This document shows positions 1-10,966 of a stretch of 64,000 nucleotides of DNA, piece after piece (position 1 is the stretch's first letter; each line of letters begins with the position of its first letter). Under the pieces are notes generated by a model. That model made no database searches. It was not told the origin of the DNA and was given only the letters and a program-made list of their open reading frames with translations. Both the position numbers and the translations under genes were made by a program. The stretch covers positions 132,776,930 to 132,840,929 of the forward strand of contig NC_133123.1 in the NCBI RefSeq assembly GCF_033568475.1, written 5' to 3'. The DNA comes from Henckelia pumila (Eukaryota; Streptophyta; Magnoliopsida; Lamiales; Gesneriaceae).

Positions 1-1199
1 ACTTTCGCATAGGCCTATAGCTAGCCCTCGATTTATATAAATACCCAATAAATAAATAAAAACTAAATAAATTTGATTTCTAATTTAGGGGTATAATAAA
101 TTATATATAATTCATAATTATCTGCGTGTATTTTTGCCATTTTTCTCGATATTCCTCTCTCAAACCCGACGATTTTGTCGCCAATCTGATCAGCCTGCTT
201 CATCGAGTTGAAGGCATGATCGTCGGATTCTTAGAGAAATTTCCGAAGAAATGCACAATTAATTAAAGGTTAGACTTGTTGCTTATATATATATATATAT
301 ATATATGATGAGATACATACATTGTAAAAGTTGAGAGATATAAATGCACCAGTTATATTTAAGGACGTAAATCTTTTTATAATTTCGATCCAAACGTGTA
401 TTCCGATCTAATGTGTACATGTAACATTTTTTTTATATAAATCAGATCGTAAACCGTCCACATCAAAAAAAATGTAAATATCATTTTTCATTTTTAATCA
501 ATTTAACGCTTAGGATCGTTTTTCTTCAATATGTTTAAAGATGCAAAAAATAAAAAGAACACCATCACAATTCAGCACTCCATTATTATTATTATTTTTT
601 TCGTTTTGTAGAATATGTGCTTTCTTTCTTTTCACATATATCATATATATTTATTTACTACTATTAAAATTATATAAAGTTAATTCTCATCATGTCCTAA
701 TTAAAGATCGATGATGCTCCGACGACTCTAGCTATTTGCTGTCGCACACACATTTTTTCAGAAACAACAAATTAAATTCGAAACAAATCAAACATTTGAA
801 AGAATTGAGTTACGTACGATAAAATCAAAACTGAAAGACATTGCGTCAGTTAACAAGCTAGCTAGAGATACAAAATTGATAATTTGATATGTATATGGAA
901 CTAATTTTATATAAAAATATTAGCAGACAATTAATTAAATAAAGCAGCAGGTGAGAACTTCTGAACGAACCCCAGCAAGGCAGCAAATAGCAAATTAACC
1001 ATATTTCACCAAAATAATATTTTTGATTTAATGAAATTATTTTTCGAAATATAATAATTAAAATAAAATTTGATAATACATAAAAATTAATAAAAGAGAA
1101 AATTACAATTTTGTTCCAATATTATATATATATATATGTGTGTGTGTGTGTCGTTTGTGATTTTGATCGCATATGTTCAATTTTTAGTTCGGATATATA
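1..1199. other. AT-rich intergenic DNA, no gene seen
   Basis: No open frame here resembles a protein. The stretch holds short AT microsatellites near 283-306 and a mixed TA/TG run near 1120-1150, just before the Copia-type LTR that begins at about 1200. Confidence 0.7.
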
Positions 1200-1583
1200 T
1201 GATATCTGTTGAAGTATGCTTCTATCAGATTGAATGGGAATAGATAAGAGATCGGATCGAATAGTACAAATCAGATGAGCTCGGTGATCAGATGAGTTAA
1301 TGGCCAGATCGAATATTGGAATCAGATCGATTTTATGGTCAGATGAGTTTTCGGATGAGTTCATGCAGATAGATTGCCCGAGTATTGTGACTTGGTTAGA
1401 AGTCAGATGGAGTTTCCGTAAAGCGGGAAGCTTGCAGGCAGATCGATGCAGATCGAAATACGAGGGCAGATCAAACTAATGAATGAAGGCTTATCGGGCT
1501 GGACCAGGTTGACTTTATATTTGGGTCGTAAGTTACTGTTGACCTAAAGCCCAAGATGAAAGTCGGTCTAATTCTTTATATAA

Positions 1584-2077
1584 TCAAATGGAAGCTGGCC
1601 GCAACGAGAATAACAGAAAATCAAAATTCTTCAGAATATATTGAGAGAGAAGAAGGAGAGATTTCGGAGGATAAAACTAAGCGTAGATTGTTACGAGAAG
1701 ATTCAAGTATTAATAGCTTGAATCGTGTCTGTATCTAGCTTGATAGTTTGTCTGAGTCCATCTCTGTAATAAGCTATGTTCTTGAGCTTGGGTTGTTCAG
1801 ACGGGTGGGCATAATTTGGTTAAAACCGAAAAAACAGACCGAACCAAAAAATTTGGTTTATTTGGTTCGGTTTTTTCGGTTTTCCGGCCGATTTCGGTTT
1901 TATATATTAATGAATTCGGTTATCCGGTTCGATTTACGGTTTTAGCTTCTCAAATAACCGTAAAATTGAACCGACCATATTATACTTAAAATAGGGTATT
2001 TATGTATATTGGGCCATATATTTGGGCCTATAAACATCACTTTTCTTATCGAGCCGCGTAATAGTTTAATTGTATTA
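1584..2077 (+). repeat. Left copy of a 494-bp direct duplication (LTR plus hAT 5' end)
   Basis: This block matches 5802-6295 without gaps (constant offset 4218) and with about 19 mismatches, so about 96% identity. It contains the last 215 bp of the LTR's left piece and the first 279 bp of the hAT element. It stops exactly at the TTA where the Harbinger element begins. Confidence 0.93.
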
Positions 2078-2770
2078 GGCTGCGTTTACTTGCCTTGATA
2101 AATGAAGGATAGCACAATTAATATCAATTAATCCTATGTTTACTTGCAAAATTAAAAATTGGTAGAAATCTCTGGGCCCGTTAATAATAGAATAAAGAGA
2201 TGATTTTTAGTCCTAAATTTTTAATGAGATTATAAATATTATGAGATGAAAGAAGAAACAAAAATCAATAATGCCCTTCTCTTTATCTTCCACCTTCTTT
2301 GCCGACTTCTTCCCCTTTCTTTCACCCACTTCGTCAATTCTCAATCTCTCTGATTCTTCCCCTCCGATTTTCCCTCTACTTTTCCCGCTTCTTCAATTCT
2401 TAATATCCCGCTTCTTCCCTCCAATTTGCCGCCTAATTTACCCTAATTTATAGAATATATTTCATCTCCAAGGTCAGATGGTGCCTACATTTTCCACTAC
2501 GAAATTTTTAATCAACCAAAGCTCGCAAGGTATGATTGTTCTAAATGGAATTTTCTTCTTGTGTCTTCATGCGTAAAGTATTTCATTTTTTTTTGTTTCT
2601 TTTTGTACTTTCTTCCCCAGCTTTCATGAGTATTTTTCTATTTTCTTTTTTTTTTTTACTTTCTTGCTTATTTTTTGACTTTCGTTCTTTTTTATTTGAT
2701 ATATAAATTATTGTTATAAATTTTTTTAATTTTTGGGGTAATATCGTTTATTATGGGTGTGCTTCGATAG

Positions 2771-4164
2771 ATGGATAACAAAGAGCTATTGTCTCTGATC
2801 GTCATGACACTACAAGAAATTATCTCCAGCTGCATTATATTTTTTAATGCTGCCATTGCTGCTCATAAAGAACTTACTCGACGACGCAATCATAGAATCA
2901 TTTGAAGGATTGTGAGATATAATATGGCAGATAGATTACCTGGACAAATCTCACATCTTCGGAGGATTGTTGATATTGGAAATGTTGAATATGTAAACAA
3001 TTTGAGAATGAGTAGGAATGCTTTTGCTCGTCTTTGTTATTTGGTAGAGCATGTGGGGGGTTTGACCGATTCTAAATACGTTAGTGTACAAGAAAAGATG
3101 GCTATTTTTTTAGCAATTCTAGGACATCACAAAAAGAATCGTATTATTGGACATGACTATTTGCGCAGTGGAAACACCGTTAGTAAAAATTTTCATGATG
3201 TATTATCATCCATACTTAAGTTGCATCACATCCTTCTTGCCGAACCAGTGCCCGTAGCAATTGACAGTACCAATGAAAGGTGGAATATTTTAAGGTACTA
3301 CTTCATTGATAAAATTATTCAGTAAATTTTTTTTAAGGTATATTAAAAATTATGCTATTTAAAATTAACCAACCTCTTAATTGTTTTAGGGTTGTCTTGG
3401 TGCGTTAGATGGGACACACATCAACGTTCATTTATGCCAAAGTAAAAAGGCTAGGTATAGAACAAGAAAAGGTCTTATGACTGTTAACGTGTTAGGTGTT
3501 TGCGATCGTGACATGAAATTTGTGTATGTTTTGTCGGGATGGGAAGGTTCAGCCGCTGATTCTAGGGTATTGCGTGACGCATTAACTAGGCCAAATGGGT
3601 TGAAGGTTCCGAGAGGTATTTCATTAACTAATACAAACTGCTCTTACATTATTTAAATTCAATTTTTCTCATTCAAATTTATTGATCATATCTTTACACA
3701 TGATAACAGGTTGTTATTACTTATGCGACAATGGGTATGCCAATGCAGAGGGTTTTTTAACACCATATAAGAAAGTCCGCTATCATTTGAAATCTTGGGG
3801 AAGTGGAGCATCATCACCACAGAACTATAAAGAATATTTCAACATGAAGCATTCCTCTGCACGTAATGTAATCGAAAGGACATTTGGGTTACCAAAGAAA
3901 TGGTGGGCAATACTAAGAAGCCCTTCTTTTTACAGTATTAAGGTCCAAAACAGGATGATTTTGGCATGTGCTTTGCTACATAATTTCATACGGTCAGAAA
4001 TGCCTGTGGATTCCCTTGAGGATTTATTGGAAGAAGAGACCATAAATAGTGATGACGATGAACCCAATGGTTATATCAATAACGTAGAGTCCTCGTCGCA
4101 GTGGAAAAGTTGGAGAGATAATTTAGCTACATCAATGTATCATGAGTGGAGGAGTGTACATTAA
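2771..4164 (+). pseudogene. Harbinger DDE nuclease (transposase), disrupted
   Basis: This is the catalytic partner of a PIF/Harbinger transposon (DDE_Tnp_4, HARBI1-like). It would cut and rejoin DNA at the element's ends in the nucleus, together with the Myb-like partner downstream. Exon 1 runs from ATG 2771 to about 3294, exon 2 is 3390-3615 and exon 3 is 3710-4164. The acidic triad is visible: Asp in ALDGTHI (3408-3410), Asp in AADSRVL (3558-3560) and Glu in NVIERTFG (3874-3876). The C-terminal part reads cleanly through LLHNFIR to a stop. Two defects are seen: an in-frame TGA at 2903-2905, probably from CGA, and an apparent loss of one base near 3283-3290 just before the first donor. The copy is therefore a recent pseudogene. 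Confidence 0.88.
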
Positions 4165-4329
4165 ATTTTTTTTTTCATTGGCATTGGATTCGTTTTCTTT
4201 GCATTTTATGATATTCACATGACATTAGTATTTTATGTTATATTATTATTTGGAATAATTGTGTAACTAATTAGATTCTTGTTACTATTTTATTTCTACA
4301 ACATATTTTTTATGTCGATTGTTATAGGT

Positions 4330-5310
4330 ATGCAAGGTTTAAGCAGTGCTTGTGAAGAAATGAAGGGTAAAAAGAATGAAAAAAGTAGGAGAATATGGAG
4401 TCTAAAAGAGGAGGAGGCACTTCTTTCAGCATTAAAAGATCTTGCACATAAAGGATGGAAAAGTGACAATGGATTTCGTAGTGGTTATTTGATTGTGCTT
4501 GAGGATTCAATGAAAAAAGCTTTTTCGGAGACAGATATACGTGGCACGCCGCATATCAACTCCAAAATTCATGTTTGGAAAAAGAATTATGGCACTTTGT
4601 TCACTATACTTTCCACTAGCGGCATAGGTTGGAATGAGACTGATAAGATGATAGATGCACCAGATGATGATTGGGAGGCAATTGTGAAGGTTTAAGTTAT
4701 AATTATGTATGATAATTTATGTTATGCATATCATGTTTCTAATTCTTGACTTTTTATAGAATGATCCAAATGCACGATGTATGAGGAATAAGTCATGGCC
4801 ATATTATGATGACTGGTGTGAGATATTTGAAAAAGATCGTGCAAACGGTCACAATGCTGAAGGATTAATTGATGCAGTGCAGAATATTTTCGATCAAACT
4901 CGACCAAACAATGAGAAGGATGATATAGAGCTTGAAGATATTTTGCGTTCAGATTTTGAAGATATCAAGTCAAACTCGTCAATCAAGCATATTGGTGGGT
5001 CTTTTGAGAAGAAAAATTCAAAAAAGAGGAAAACTGTTGACAACAGTGAAAATCTAATTGAGGTAATGAAGCAGTTGCTGACAAGACAGATTCTAGACTT
5101 GGGGAAATTACTAAATGTCTTACTGCTGTATTTGATGTTACCACTGCTACTAATGACGTTTTTGAGGCATTGGATGGTTTTGCATGGTTGACAATAGAGG
5201 CCAAGGTTTTAGTGGCAAAAAAATTGGTGAACAATCCACAAGAGTTGAAACTTTTCTTCAAGCTTCCTGATGATGCAAAGGCCATTTTGGTTAAGATGAT
5301 GTTGTCATGA
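4330..5310 (+). pseudogene. Harbinger Myb/SANT-like DNA-binding protein, frame-shifted
   Basis: This is the second Harbinger gene, a plant Myb/SANT-like (Myb_DNA-bind_3 type) protein. In characterised PIF/Harbinger elements this protein binds the ends and brings the nuclease into the nucleus. Exon 1 starts at ATG 4330 and ends at about 4689, with the donor after WEAIVK. Exon 2 begins at about 4761 (NDPNARCM). The domain shows RRIWSLKEEEALLSAL near residues 19-34, then HVWKKNYG and the acidic WNETDKMIDAPDDDWEAI. A Lys-rich segment (KKNSKKRK) is a possible nuclear signal. The conserved C-terminal part (FEALDGFAWL ... MMLS, stop 5308-5310) lies in another frame, so one small indel falls near 5065-5085. 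Confidence 0.85.
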
Positions 5311-5801
5311 AAGAATAGTGAAACAACATCCGTTCTAATAGTTTTAGATATATTATTTTGCATATTTCTTTAAAACTTTTTGATGTTGTTTTTTATTGTT
5401 GGTTTTTTTAAAAGAATAATTACTTTTGTTTTGAGTATTTATTTACATCATATTTTGATGCACTTCGTTTGTTCAAATTTTGAATGCATGTCCTCATAAT
5501 TTTCTTGAAATACACTATATCATTCATTTAATTACCGTAGTGATGAGAAATAATTTATATGTGAACAAATAATAAATTTTAAATTTTAATCATATTCACA
5601 ATTCTAATCTTAGGCTAGAAACCAAACATATGATTATTATGATAGCTAAAGGGTGAAATCGTAATTTGTTCTTAAGTATAATTTCAATCCCAAAATTAAT
5701 CAATCCAAGTAAACATATTATTATTTATCCATAACCACTCTCTATCCTATCAAATTATCTTAATAATCATACTTTAATCTATCATTAGCCAATCCTATCA
5801 T

Positions 5802-6295
5802 TCAAATGGAAGCTGGCCGCAACGAGAATAACAGAAAATCAAAATTCTTCAGAATATATTGAGAGAGAAGAAGGAGAGATTTTGGAGGAGAAAACTAAGC
5901 GTAGATTGTGACGGAAAGATTCAAGTATCAATAGCTTGAATCGTGTCTGTATCTAGCTTGATAGTTTGTCTGAGTCCATCTCTGTAATAAGCTCTGTTCT
6001 TGAGCTTGGGTTGTTCAGACGGGTGGGCATAATTTGGTTAAAACCGAAAAAACCGACCGAACCAAAAAATTCGATTTATTTGGTTCGGTTTTTTCGGTTT
6101 TTCGGCCGATTTCGATTTTATATATTAATGAATTCGGTTATCCGGTTCGGTTTACGGTTTTAGCTTCTCAAATAACCGTAAAACCGAACCGGCCGTATTA
6201 TACTTAAAATAGGGTATTTATGTATATTGGGCCATATAGTTGGGCCTATAAACATCACTTTTCTTTTCGAGCCGCGTAATAGTTTAATTGTATTA
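5802..6295 (+). repeat. Right copy of the 494-bp direct duplication (LTR plus hAT 5' end)
   Basis: This copy matches 1584-2077. It is continuous with the rest of the hAT element and the end of the LTR, so it occupies the original position. The left copy is the one joined to the Harbinger. Confidence 0.93.
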
Positions 6296-6679
6296 GGGAT
6301 TAACTCATCCGCTGTGGCTTTCTTCTTTACAAGTATTCGCTTTCTTCCTTAGTCCTTACCAGTAAGCGATAAGTTCTTCATTATCTTCTTCAATCTTCAT
6401 TGCCACATTTGTGCAGGTACTTCAATCAACGATTTGCACTTTATCTTTTTCGTTTGTGGATTAATTATTTTATATTAATTAGTTTGTCCATTCTTTGTTA
6501 TTTTATAAAAAAATTTCTAATCGGCAAATACTTTAAAGTAGTCTAGATTTATGAATCATGATTGAAAGCTTCATTATATTATTATATTCATTGAAGCAAT
6601 TTGTTTGCACTTTTTTGTAGAATACACGTGCTATTTTTTTCCTTCATTTTATTACAACAAATTTTTATTTTTTTAACAG

Positions 6680-6935
6680 ATGGCGGAAAAGGAAGGCGTG
6701 ATCGATGAAAGCAAAGGTTCAAATGATAACACACCTAATTCTTCATCTGCAGATTCGGTTGGTGTTGAGAGAAAGCAAAAATCTGTAAGAAGTAGATCTA
6801 CAGTCTGGGAACATTTTGAGAAATTTGATGATCCTTGTAATGGAATATTTATTGCTTTTCTTCACAATAATATATTTTTGAAGATGACGATGGGAAAGAT
6901 GTTAGCCATTAGTTGCTGTAACTGTAAGTTTACAT
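6680..6935 (+). pseudogene. hAT transposase N-terminus (BED zinc finger-like), truncated
   Basis: An ATG at 6680 lies directly after a TTTTTTAACAG acceptor-like sequence. It opens a Ser/Asn-rich leader followed by RSTVWEHFEKF and, after a diverged stretch, AISCCNCK. This is the W-x-HF ... C-x-x-C layout of a BED finger in Ac-like hAT transposases. The match then fades, and no catalytic domain follows before the 3' end of the element at about 7485. It is a relic of a once-coding hAT. Confidence 0.6.
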
Positions 6936-7764
6936 TTTTAATTTGTTGTATTCATAATCAATTGTTGACTGTAAATTTTTTTTCAAAACAGGTTTTTGGA
7001 CCTGTTTGGGAGTTGAACTTTTGGAAATTGAAAGTATCCAAGGATTATTATATCTTAAAAAAAAATTGTATGTTTTTTTTAAAAAACATATGCCTCTGCA
7101 CATGATTGTATTTCAAATTGTTAATCATATGCATATTTTTTTATTTATTGATATTGATTCTCTGTTATGCATTGTATGTATAACAAACTTTTAATATTAA
7201 GTTTTTTATATTTTGATTCTAACTTTAGCATTAAATTCATAATTATTTTAATGAATTATTTTTTTTCTTTGTCTATATACTAATATTTTTAGTAGCTCAA
7301 AATCAATTTAATTTATTACTTAACCGTATATAACCGGCCAATCAAACCGGACCGTATTAAAAAAAAAACCGGACCGAACCGTAATAACATGGTTCGGTTT
7401 CGGATCAGAGATTTTTAAAACCGAAACCGAAAAAACCGAACCGTAGTAGAGGCAAACCGGACCAAACCGACCGATGTCCACCCCTTTGTTCTGTTGGTGA
7501 TTAATAAAAATGTTGTGTTCCTCTCCCGTGGACGTAGGCAAATTCATTGCCGAACCACGTAAATACTTGCGTCGTTTAATCGTTTTCGCGTGAGTTGGTT
7601 GATTGATCTGTGTGATATCAATTACATGCATGCAATTCTAATTTGCTACATCAAATACGTACTCTCCGTAAAAATAGATTAAAATTTTCAAACAAGCGTG
7701 TACCTCCACAATGTTAGTAATTAAATTACAATTGTTTCATAATGAAATAATTGCATAGACATCA

Positions 7765-7962
7765 AAACTTGAGCTGATCAGAGGGTAATTATCCGAGTTC
7801 GAGTCCGATCATCTTGAGGCCACATCATTCGTAAACCTATTGCGAGCAACTTCGTACACTCGCTTATGTACGTACATCAATTATGTGTTTGTTTTTGTGT
7901 TATATGTATACGAGGAGTGGTGATGTCCATGGTTAAACTTAAAAAAAAAAAACTTAAAAAAA
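7765..7962 (+). mobile_element. SINE-like sequence with tRNA-type B box and A-rich tail
   Basis: CCGAGTTCGAGTCC near 7795 fits a polymerase III B box, and TTGAGCTGATCAGAGGG about 30 bp upstream is a weak A box. The sequence runs into A-rich tracts at about 7939-7976. No target duplication was established, so this is a tentative call. Confidence 0.35.
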
Positions 7963-8280
7963 ATAAAAATAAAAAGAATGTTGATAAAATGTATTTAAGG
8001 ACATTTTTAAAAAATAACTAAAACCGTGGAACATAAGTCATAACAATTATCACACATTATTTTGGAAACCTGCATTCCTGCTATATATGATCATGCATAA
8101 GGGCGCGGATTAGAGATATTAAAATGGGGTTAAGTCCATTGGGTAATTAACCCGTTCCGCCATATAAAATAAGTTTGTTGGGTTGTGTTGACAATTTTTC
8201 AACACACCAAATTAAATGGCTAGCCGGCCCGCCCCACGCCCCGCCTAACAATGGTTTGTGGGTTAGCCCGTCTCGCTTGT

Positions 8281-8342
8281 TCGTTTTGACTCTAGCGGAT
8301 GTGCACACATATCGTTTTGACTCTAGCGGATGTGCACACATA
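8281..8342. repeat. 31-bp perfect tandem duplication
   Basis: Two adjacent identical 31-bp units begin TCGTTTTGACTCTAGCGG at 8281 and 8312. Confidence 0.95.
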
Positions 8343-9062
8343 TCAGAAATTATTCTGGGAACATAAAATATTTATTTTTTATTTTCTTTATATTTTAAAT
8401 TGGCATATGTATATATATGACCAATTTATTTATCCTGAATATTTTTTTAAAAAAAATAATATAAATTGAATCATCATCTACCTATATATGTTATTCTCAA
8501 ATTAAGTATTAATTTCACATTTGGTCAAACATTAGCTCCAATTAATTCAATGGAAAACAGTAACTTTTGAATGAACTATTTCAATAGCCGAAGAATTCAA
8601 CATGCATGTGCATCAAACATACAACTAAAATATTCGACTATGGAACTCCAAAAGTCTTATCTTATCGTTTACCAAAAAAAATTCGATTACTTTGTTATTA
8701 TCAGTGATACTCCGATGGATTTGATTTGGATTAATCAATGAGATTATGTTTTTTGTCAGATCAAAGTATAGCTTTTTCGGAGATACTCGTTACTTGCCTC
8801 ACTATAAAAACCATGTTTGCACACCTTGTGACCAATGTAAATTACTAAAAGCAATAAAAATGAATTCACAATATTAATGCGTACACGAACTATTAATTCA
8901 ATGTCACGTCTTTATCTTTTTTTACTCATCGATATCATAATCACAACTCGAACAAATGAATTTACATCCGTTTGAGCTTAATAAAAGAATAACTTTCCCG
9001 AATCCCACAACCTCAAAATTGTGATCAACAACCATCGACTAGTTGGATCTCAATTCCGGGAT

Positions 9063-9401
9063 TCATCGATATTTTTTTCCTCCCGTCGGTAAATCAACCT
9101 TAACTTGTCGCCGCCCCGGCGGTGCAGTGGTGGCATGGCCGGAAAAATTGCCTCCGCTTGCGGCTAACGTGCACCGGCCACGCTTCTTTCCGCGGGGAAC
9201 GTACGTGCATGGGCTGCTGCCGGAGGAGGGGACAGGACCCCTAGGAAGCGATTGGATCACAAGTCTTTTCTGTCCTGGCCATTGCTCGCCCTCGATTGGC
9301 CTCGTGGCCAAAATTTCTTGACAAAATAGTGTTAATATCAAAACCATTAATACTATCTCAAATTTAATGCTAAATTTGAAGCTTTGGCTATGATTAGCCA
9401 T
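9063..9401 (-). CDS. Small secreted peptide precursor, CTNIP/SCREW-like
   Basis: An intronless 112-residue precursor on the minus strand (ATG 9401-9399, stop 9065-9063). Residues 1-33 form a signal peptide with a long hydrophobic core (FEIVLMVLILTLF) and a likely cut after ILA, so the product should be secreted to the apoplast. The conserved-looking part is residues 54-78: RGPVPSSGSSPCTYVP, a basic GKKRGR stretch and a second cysteine, giving Cys65 and Cys77. From memory this layout (GPVPxSGxSxCTxxP followed by a second Cys) resembles the CTNIP/SCREW phytocytokines, which signal through the receptor kinase HSL3/NUT in Arabidopsis. A TATA box lies about 100 bp upstream. The coding part is much more GC-rich than its surroundings. 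The secreted-peptide call is firm; the family name is less sure. Confidence 0.65.
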   Translation of the reverse strand: MANHSQSFKFSIKFEIVLMVLILTLFCQEILATRPIEGEQWPGQKRLVIQSLPRGPVPSSGSSPCTYVPRGKKRGRCTLAASGGNFSGHATTAPPGRRQVKVDLPTGGKKYR

Positions 9402-9502
9402 AATATGATTTGAAAAAATAGGAATTTCGAATAATTTTACGTGACGAGGGTGTATCGATATTTGATGTGAATTTGAGTTAAATTTTATGAGTGGAACACG
9501 TA

Positions 9503-9510
9503 TTTATATA
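9503..9510 (-). promoter_or_regulatory. TATA box of the small peptide gene
   Basis: On the minus strand the sequence reads TATATAAATA, about 100 bp upstream of the ATG at 9401. This is a normal distance for a plant TATA box plus a short leader. Confidence 0.5.
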
Positions 9511-10700
9511 GTATTTTGTAATGTAGACGTGTGTGATATAAGTTAGGTGTACAATGTTTGACTTTGTAATTAATTAGAATGAAAAGTTGAATGTTGGCAA
9601 CACAAATTACACAACGTACAGCGCTTTTAAAGTTTGACACAAAGAATATTGGAATATTGCCAAACATTTCAATTAATAAGGGGTTGGTTGAAAATTGAAA
9701 AGAGTCGTGTGTTTGCCGTGGGATCGATACTTGTATAGTTTTATGCGAATTGTAATATATAATGACCGGAAATTCCATGCTTACTTTAATTGACATTTCT
9801 ATGGTATGTAGACTTTTTTGGGTATTAATTAATGTCGGTACATTTTTTTTGCATTTTTCAAATTTTTTTATGGTATATGTTTTATAAGTCATCGATGTAA
9901 CATAACGTTGACATGTGAAATGTTGCATCAGCAGTGACTATAAAACATTAAAATCGATAAAAATTGAAAGTTCAAAACTAAAACTAAAATTTGGAAAAAA
10001 AAAATTGTTGGTAAAAATTACATAAGAATAAATATGCTCGACTAATTTTGCAATTTACTCTTAAATATTTGTATGTTGCATGTATGCATGCATGACGTTT
10101 TATTAAGCAATTCTATTCATATAAGTTGGACATCGGATTTAAAATTACTAAAAAAAGTCAATGTTTTTTTATTAGTAAAATAAAATATCTATTAGTATTA
10201 TATTAAATCTCATGAGTATAGTCTATAGACATGATGCATGAAAATGAGACCAAACAATTCAAATATCAGGCTATCCCGTTTCATACTTTCATATTTAGGT
10301 AACGCAGCTCAAGTGAAATGTTGTGCTGAGTGCTGAGTGCTGACTGCTGAGCATATTTTAAAATATATATATATTAAAAAAAATTCGTTTTGTTTTATTA
10401 CTATTTGTTCACGCTAGAATTAGAGTATTTTGGGAAAGTGATATCATAGGGGAAAATATGGGTATATACGTTTAATCAAAATTCAAAAGTTTCTGGATAA
10501 TATTTAATTTTTATTTAATGATATTATAGTTAAAATATGCAATAGTGTAATAAAAATATTTATTTAGCACAATTTCAAACAATAATATGGGGTTTTGAAC
10601 CGACCATCCAAGAATGCATGTGCGCTTTCAAATTGGGCTGCATGCCCTTATGTCGGTAACTCGGGTTTACATTAGAAATGGATCTAAATTCTCACACTTG
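9511..10700. other. Intergenic DNA, no gene seen
   Basis: AT-rich without protein-like frames. A short run of GCTGAGT-like heptamers occurs at about 10324-10350. Confidence 0.6.
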
Positions 10701-10708
10701 TTTTTGTT

Positions 10709-10930
10709 AGGGTTGAGTTTTCTGTATACCGTATCAAAAATATTGGTATGAAAAAAATTCATACCGGTACCGATATCGAAATCCTGAAATTTTGGTATGG
10801 AAAAAATTCATATTAATACGGTATAGATACCGAAAAAAATTCGATATACCAAAAAAATGTCTATATATCGAAAAAATTTCGGTACGATATCCAAAAAATT
10901 CGGTATTTTGGCTCGGTATCCCATCCCTAA
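10709..10930. mobile_element. hAT-type MITE with perfect 8-bp target duplication
   Basis: A 222-bp element flanked by TTTTTGTT at 10701-10708 and 10931-10938. Its ends are inverted: AGGGTTGAG on the left, and TTAGGGATGGGATACCGAG on the right read from the other strand. The body is made of repeated GGTAT/ATACC and CGGTA motifs. An 8-bp target duplication and TAGGG ends identify the hAT superfamily. There is no coding capacity. Confidence 0.85.
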
Positions 10931-10966
10931 TTTTTGTTACACATATATGTATATATTTTTATATTA

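Larger units (their letters stand above)
2078..5801 (+). mobile_element. PIF/Harbinger DNA transposon with both genes, right end lost
   Basis: The left end GGCTGCGTTTACTTG follows a TTA, the 3-bp target typical of PIF/Harbinger. The element carries the family's two genes on the plus strand in the usual order: a DDE nuclease (2771-4164) and a Myb/SANT-like DNA-binding protein (4330-5310). Subterminal ATGTTTACTTG motifs occur in inverted orientation at both sides (near 2131 and on the minus strand near 5708). The outermost terminal motif expected at the right end is absent: the sequence runs straight into the second copy of the LTR/hAT flank at 5802. Both genes carry disruptions, so the copy is not autonomous. 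Confidence 0.9.
1799..7485 (+). mobile_element. hAT DNA transposon, non-autonomous, interrupted by a Harbinger element
   Basis: The 5' end reads CAGACGGGTGGGCAT and the 3' end, on the other strand, reads CAAAGGGGTGGACAT, the usual CAGGGGTGGGCA-type hAT terminus. Both subterminal regions are dense in alternating CCGAACC/GGTTCGG motifs, as in many plant hAT elements. The bases TTGTTC occur just outside both ends (1793-1798 and 7486-7491) and may be what remains of the 8-bp target duplication. Inside, only a BED zinc-finger-like start of a transposase survives (6680 onward); no RNase H-like core or hATC dimerisation region is visible. The 5' 279 bp is present twice because of the 494-bp duplication. 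Confidence 0.75.
1200..7620 (+). mobile_element. Copia-type LTR fossil (solo LTR or fragment), split by later insertions
   Basis: The two outer pieces (about 1200-1798 and 7491-7620) read as one LTR of about 730 bp. It begins TGATATC and ends GATATCA, a perfect 7-bp inverted end with TG...CA termini. A TATA-like CTTTATATAAT lies near 1574. The last piece has the GTGGACGTAGGC...CCGAACCACGTAAAT stretch common near the 3' end of many plant Copia LTRs. No Copia coding domain is seen on either side, so it behaves as a solo LTR or an isolated fragment. No clean 5-bp target duplication was found, which leaves the outer ends slightly uncertain. It is the oldest layer of the nest because the hAT element sits inside it. 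Confidence 0.6.
7621..9062. other. Intergenic DNA, no host gene seen
   Basis: Mostly AT-rich. It holds a SINE-like stretch (about 7765-7962), a short GC-rich patch at about 8218-8275 and a 31-bp tandem duplication at 8281-8342. Open frames over the GC patch run in both directions and do not resemble known proteins. Confidence 0.6.

Noticed and set aside
9485-9928. 147-codon minus-strand frame upstream of the peptide gene
   Set aside because: AT-driven composition, no recognisable domain, and it overlaps the probable promoter.
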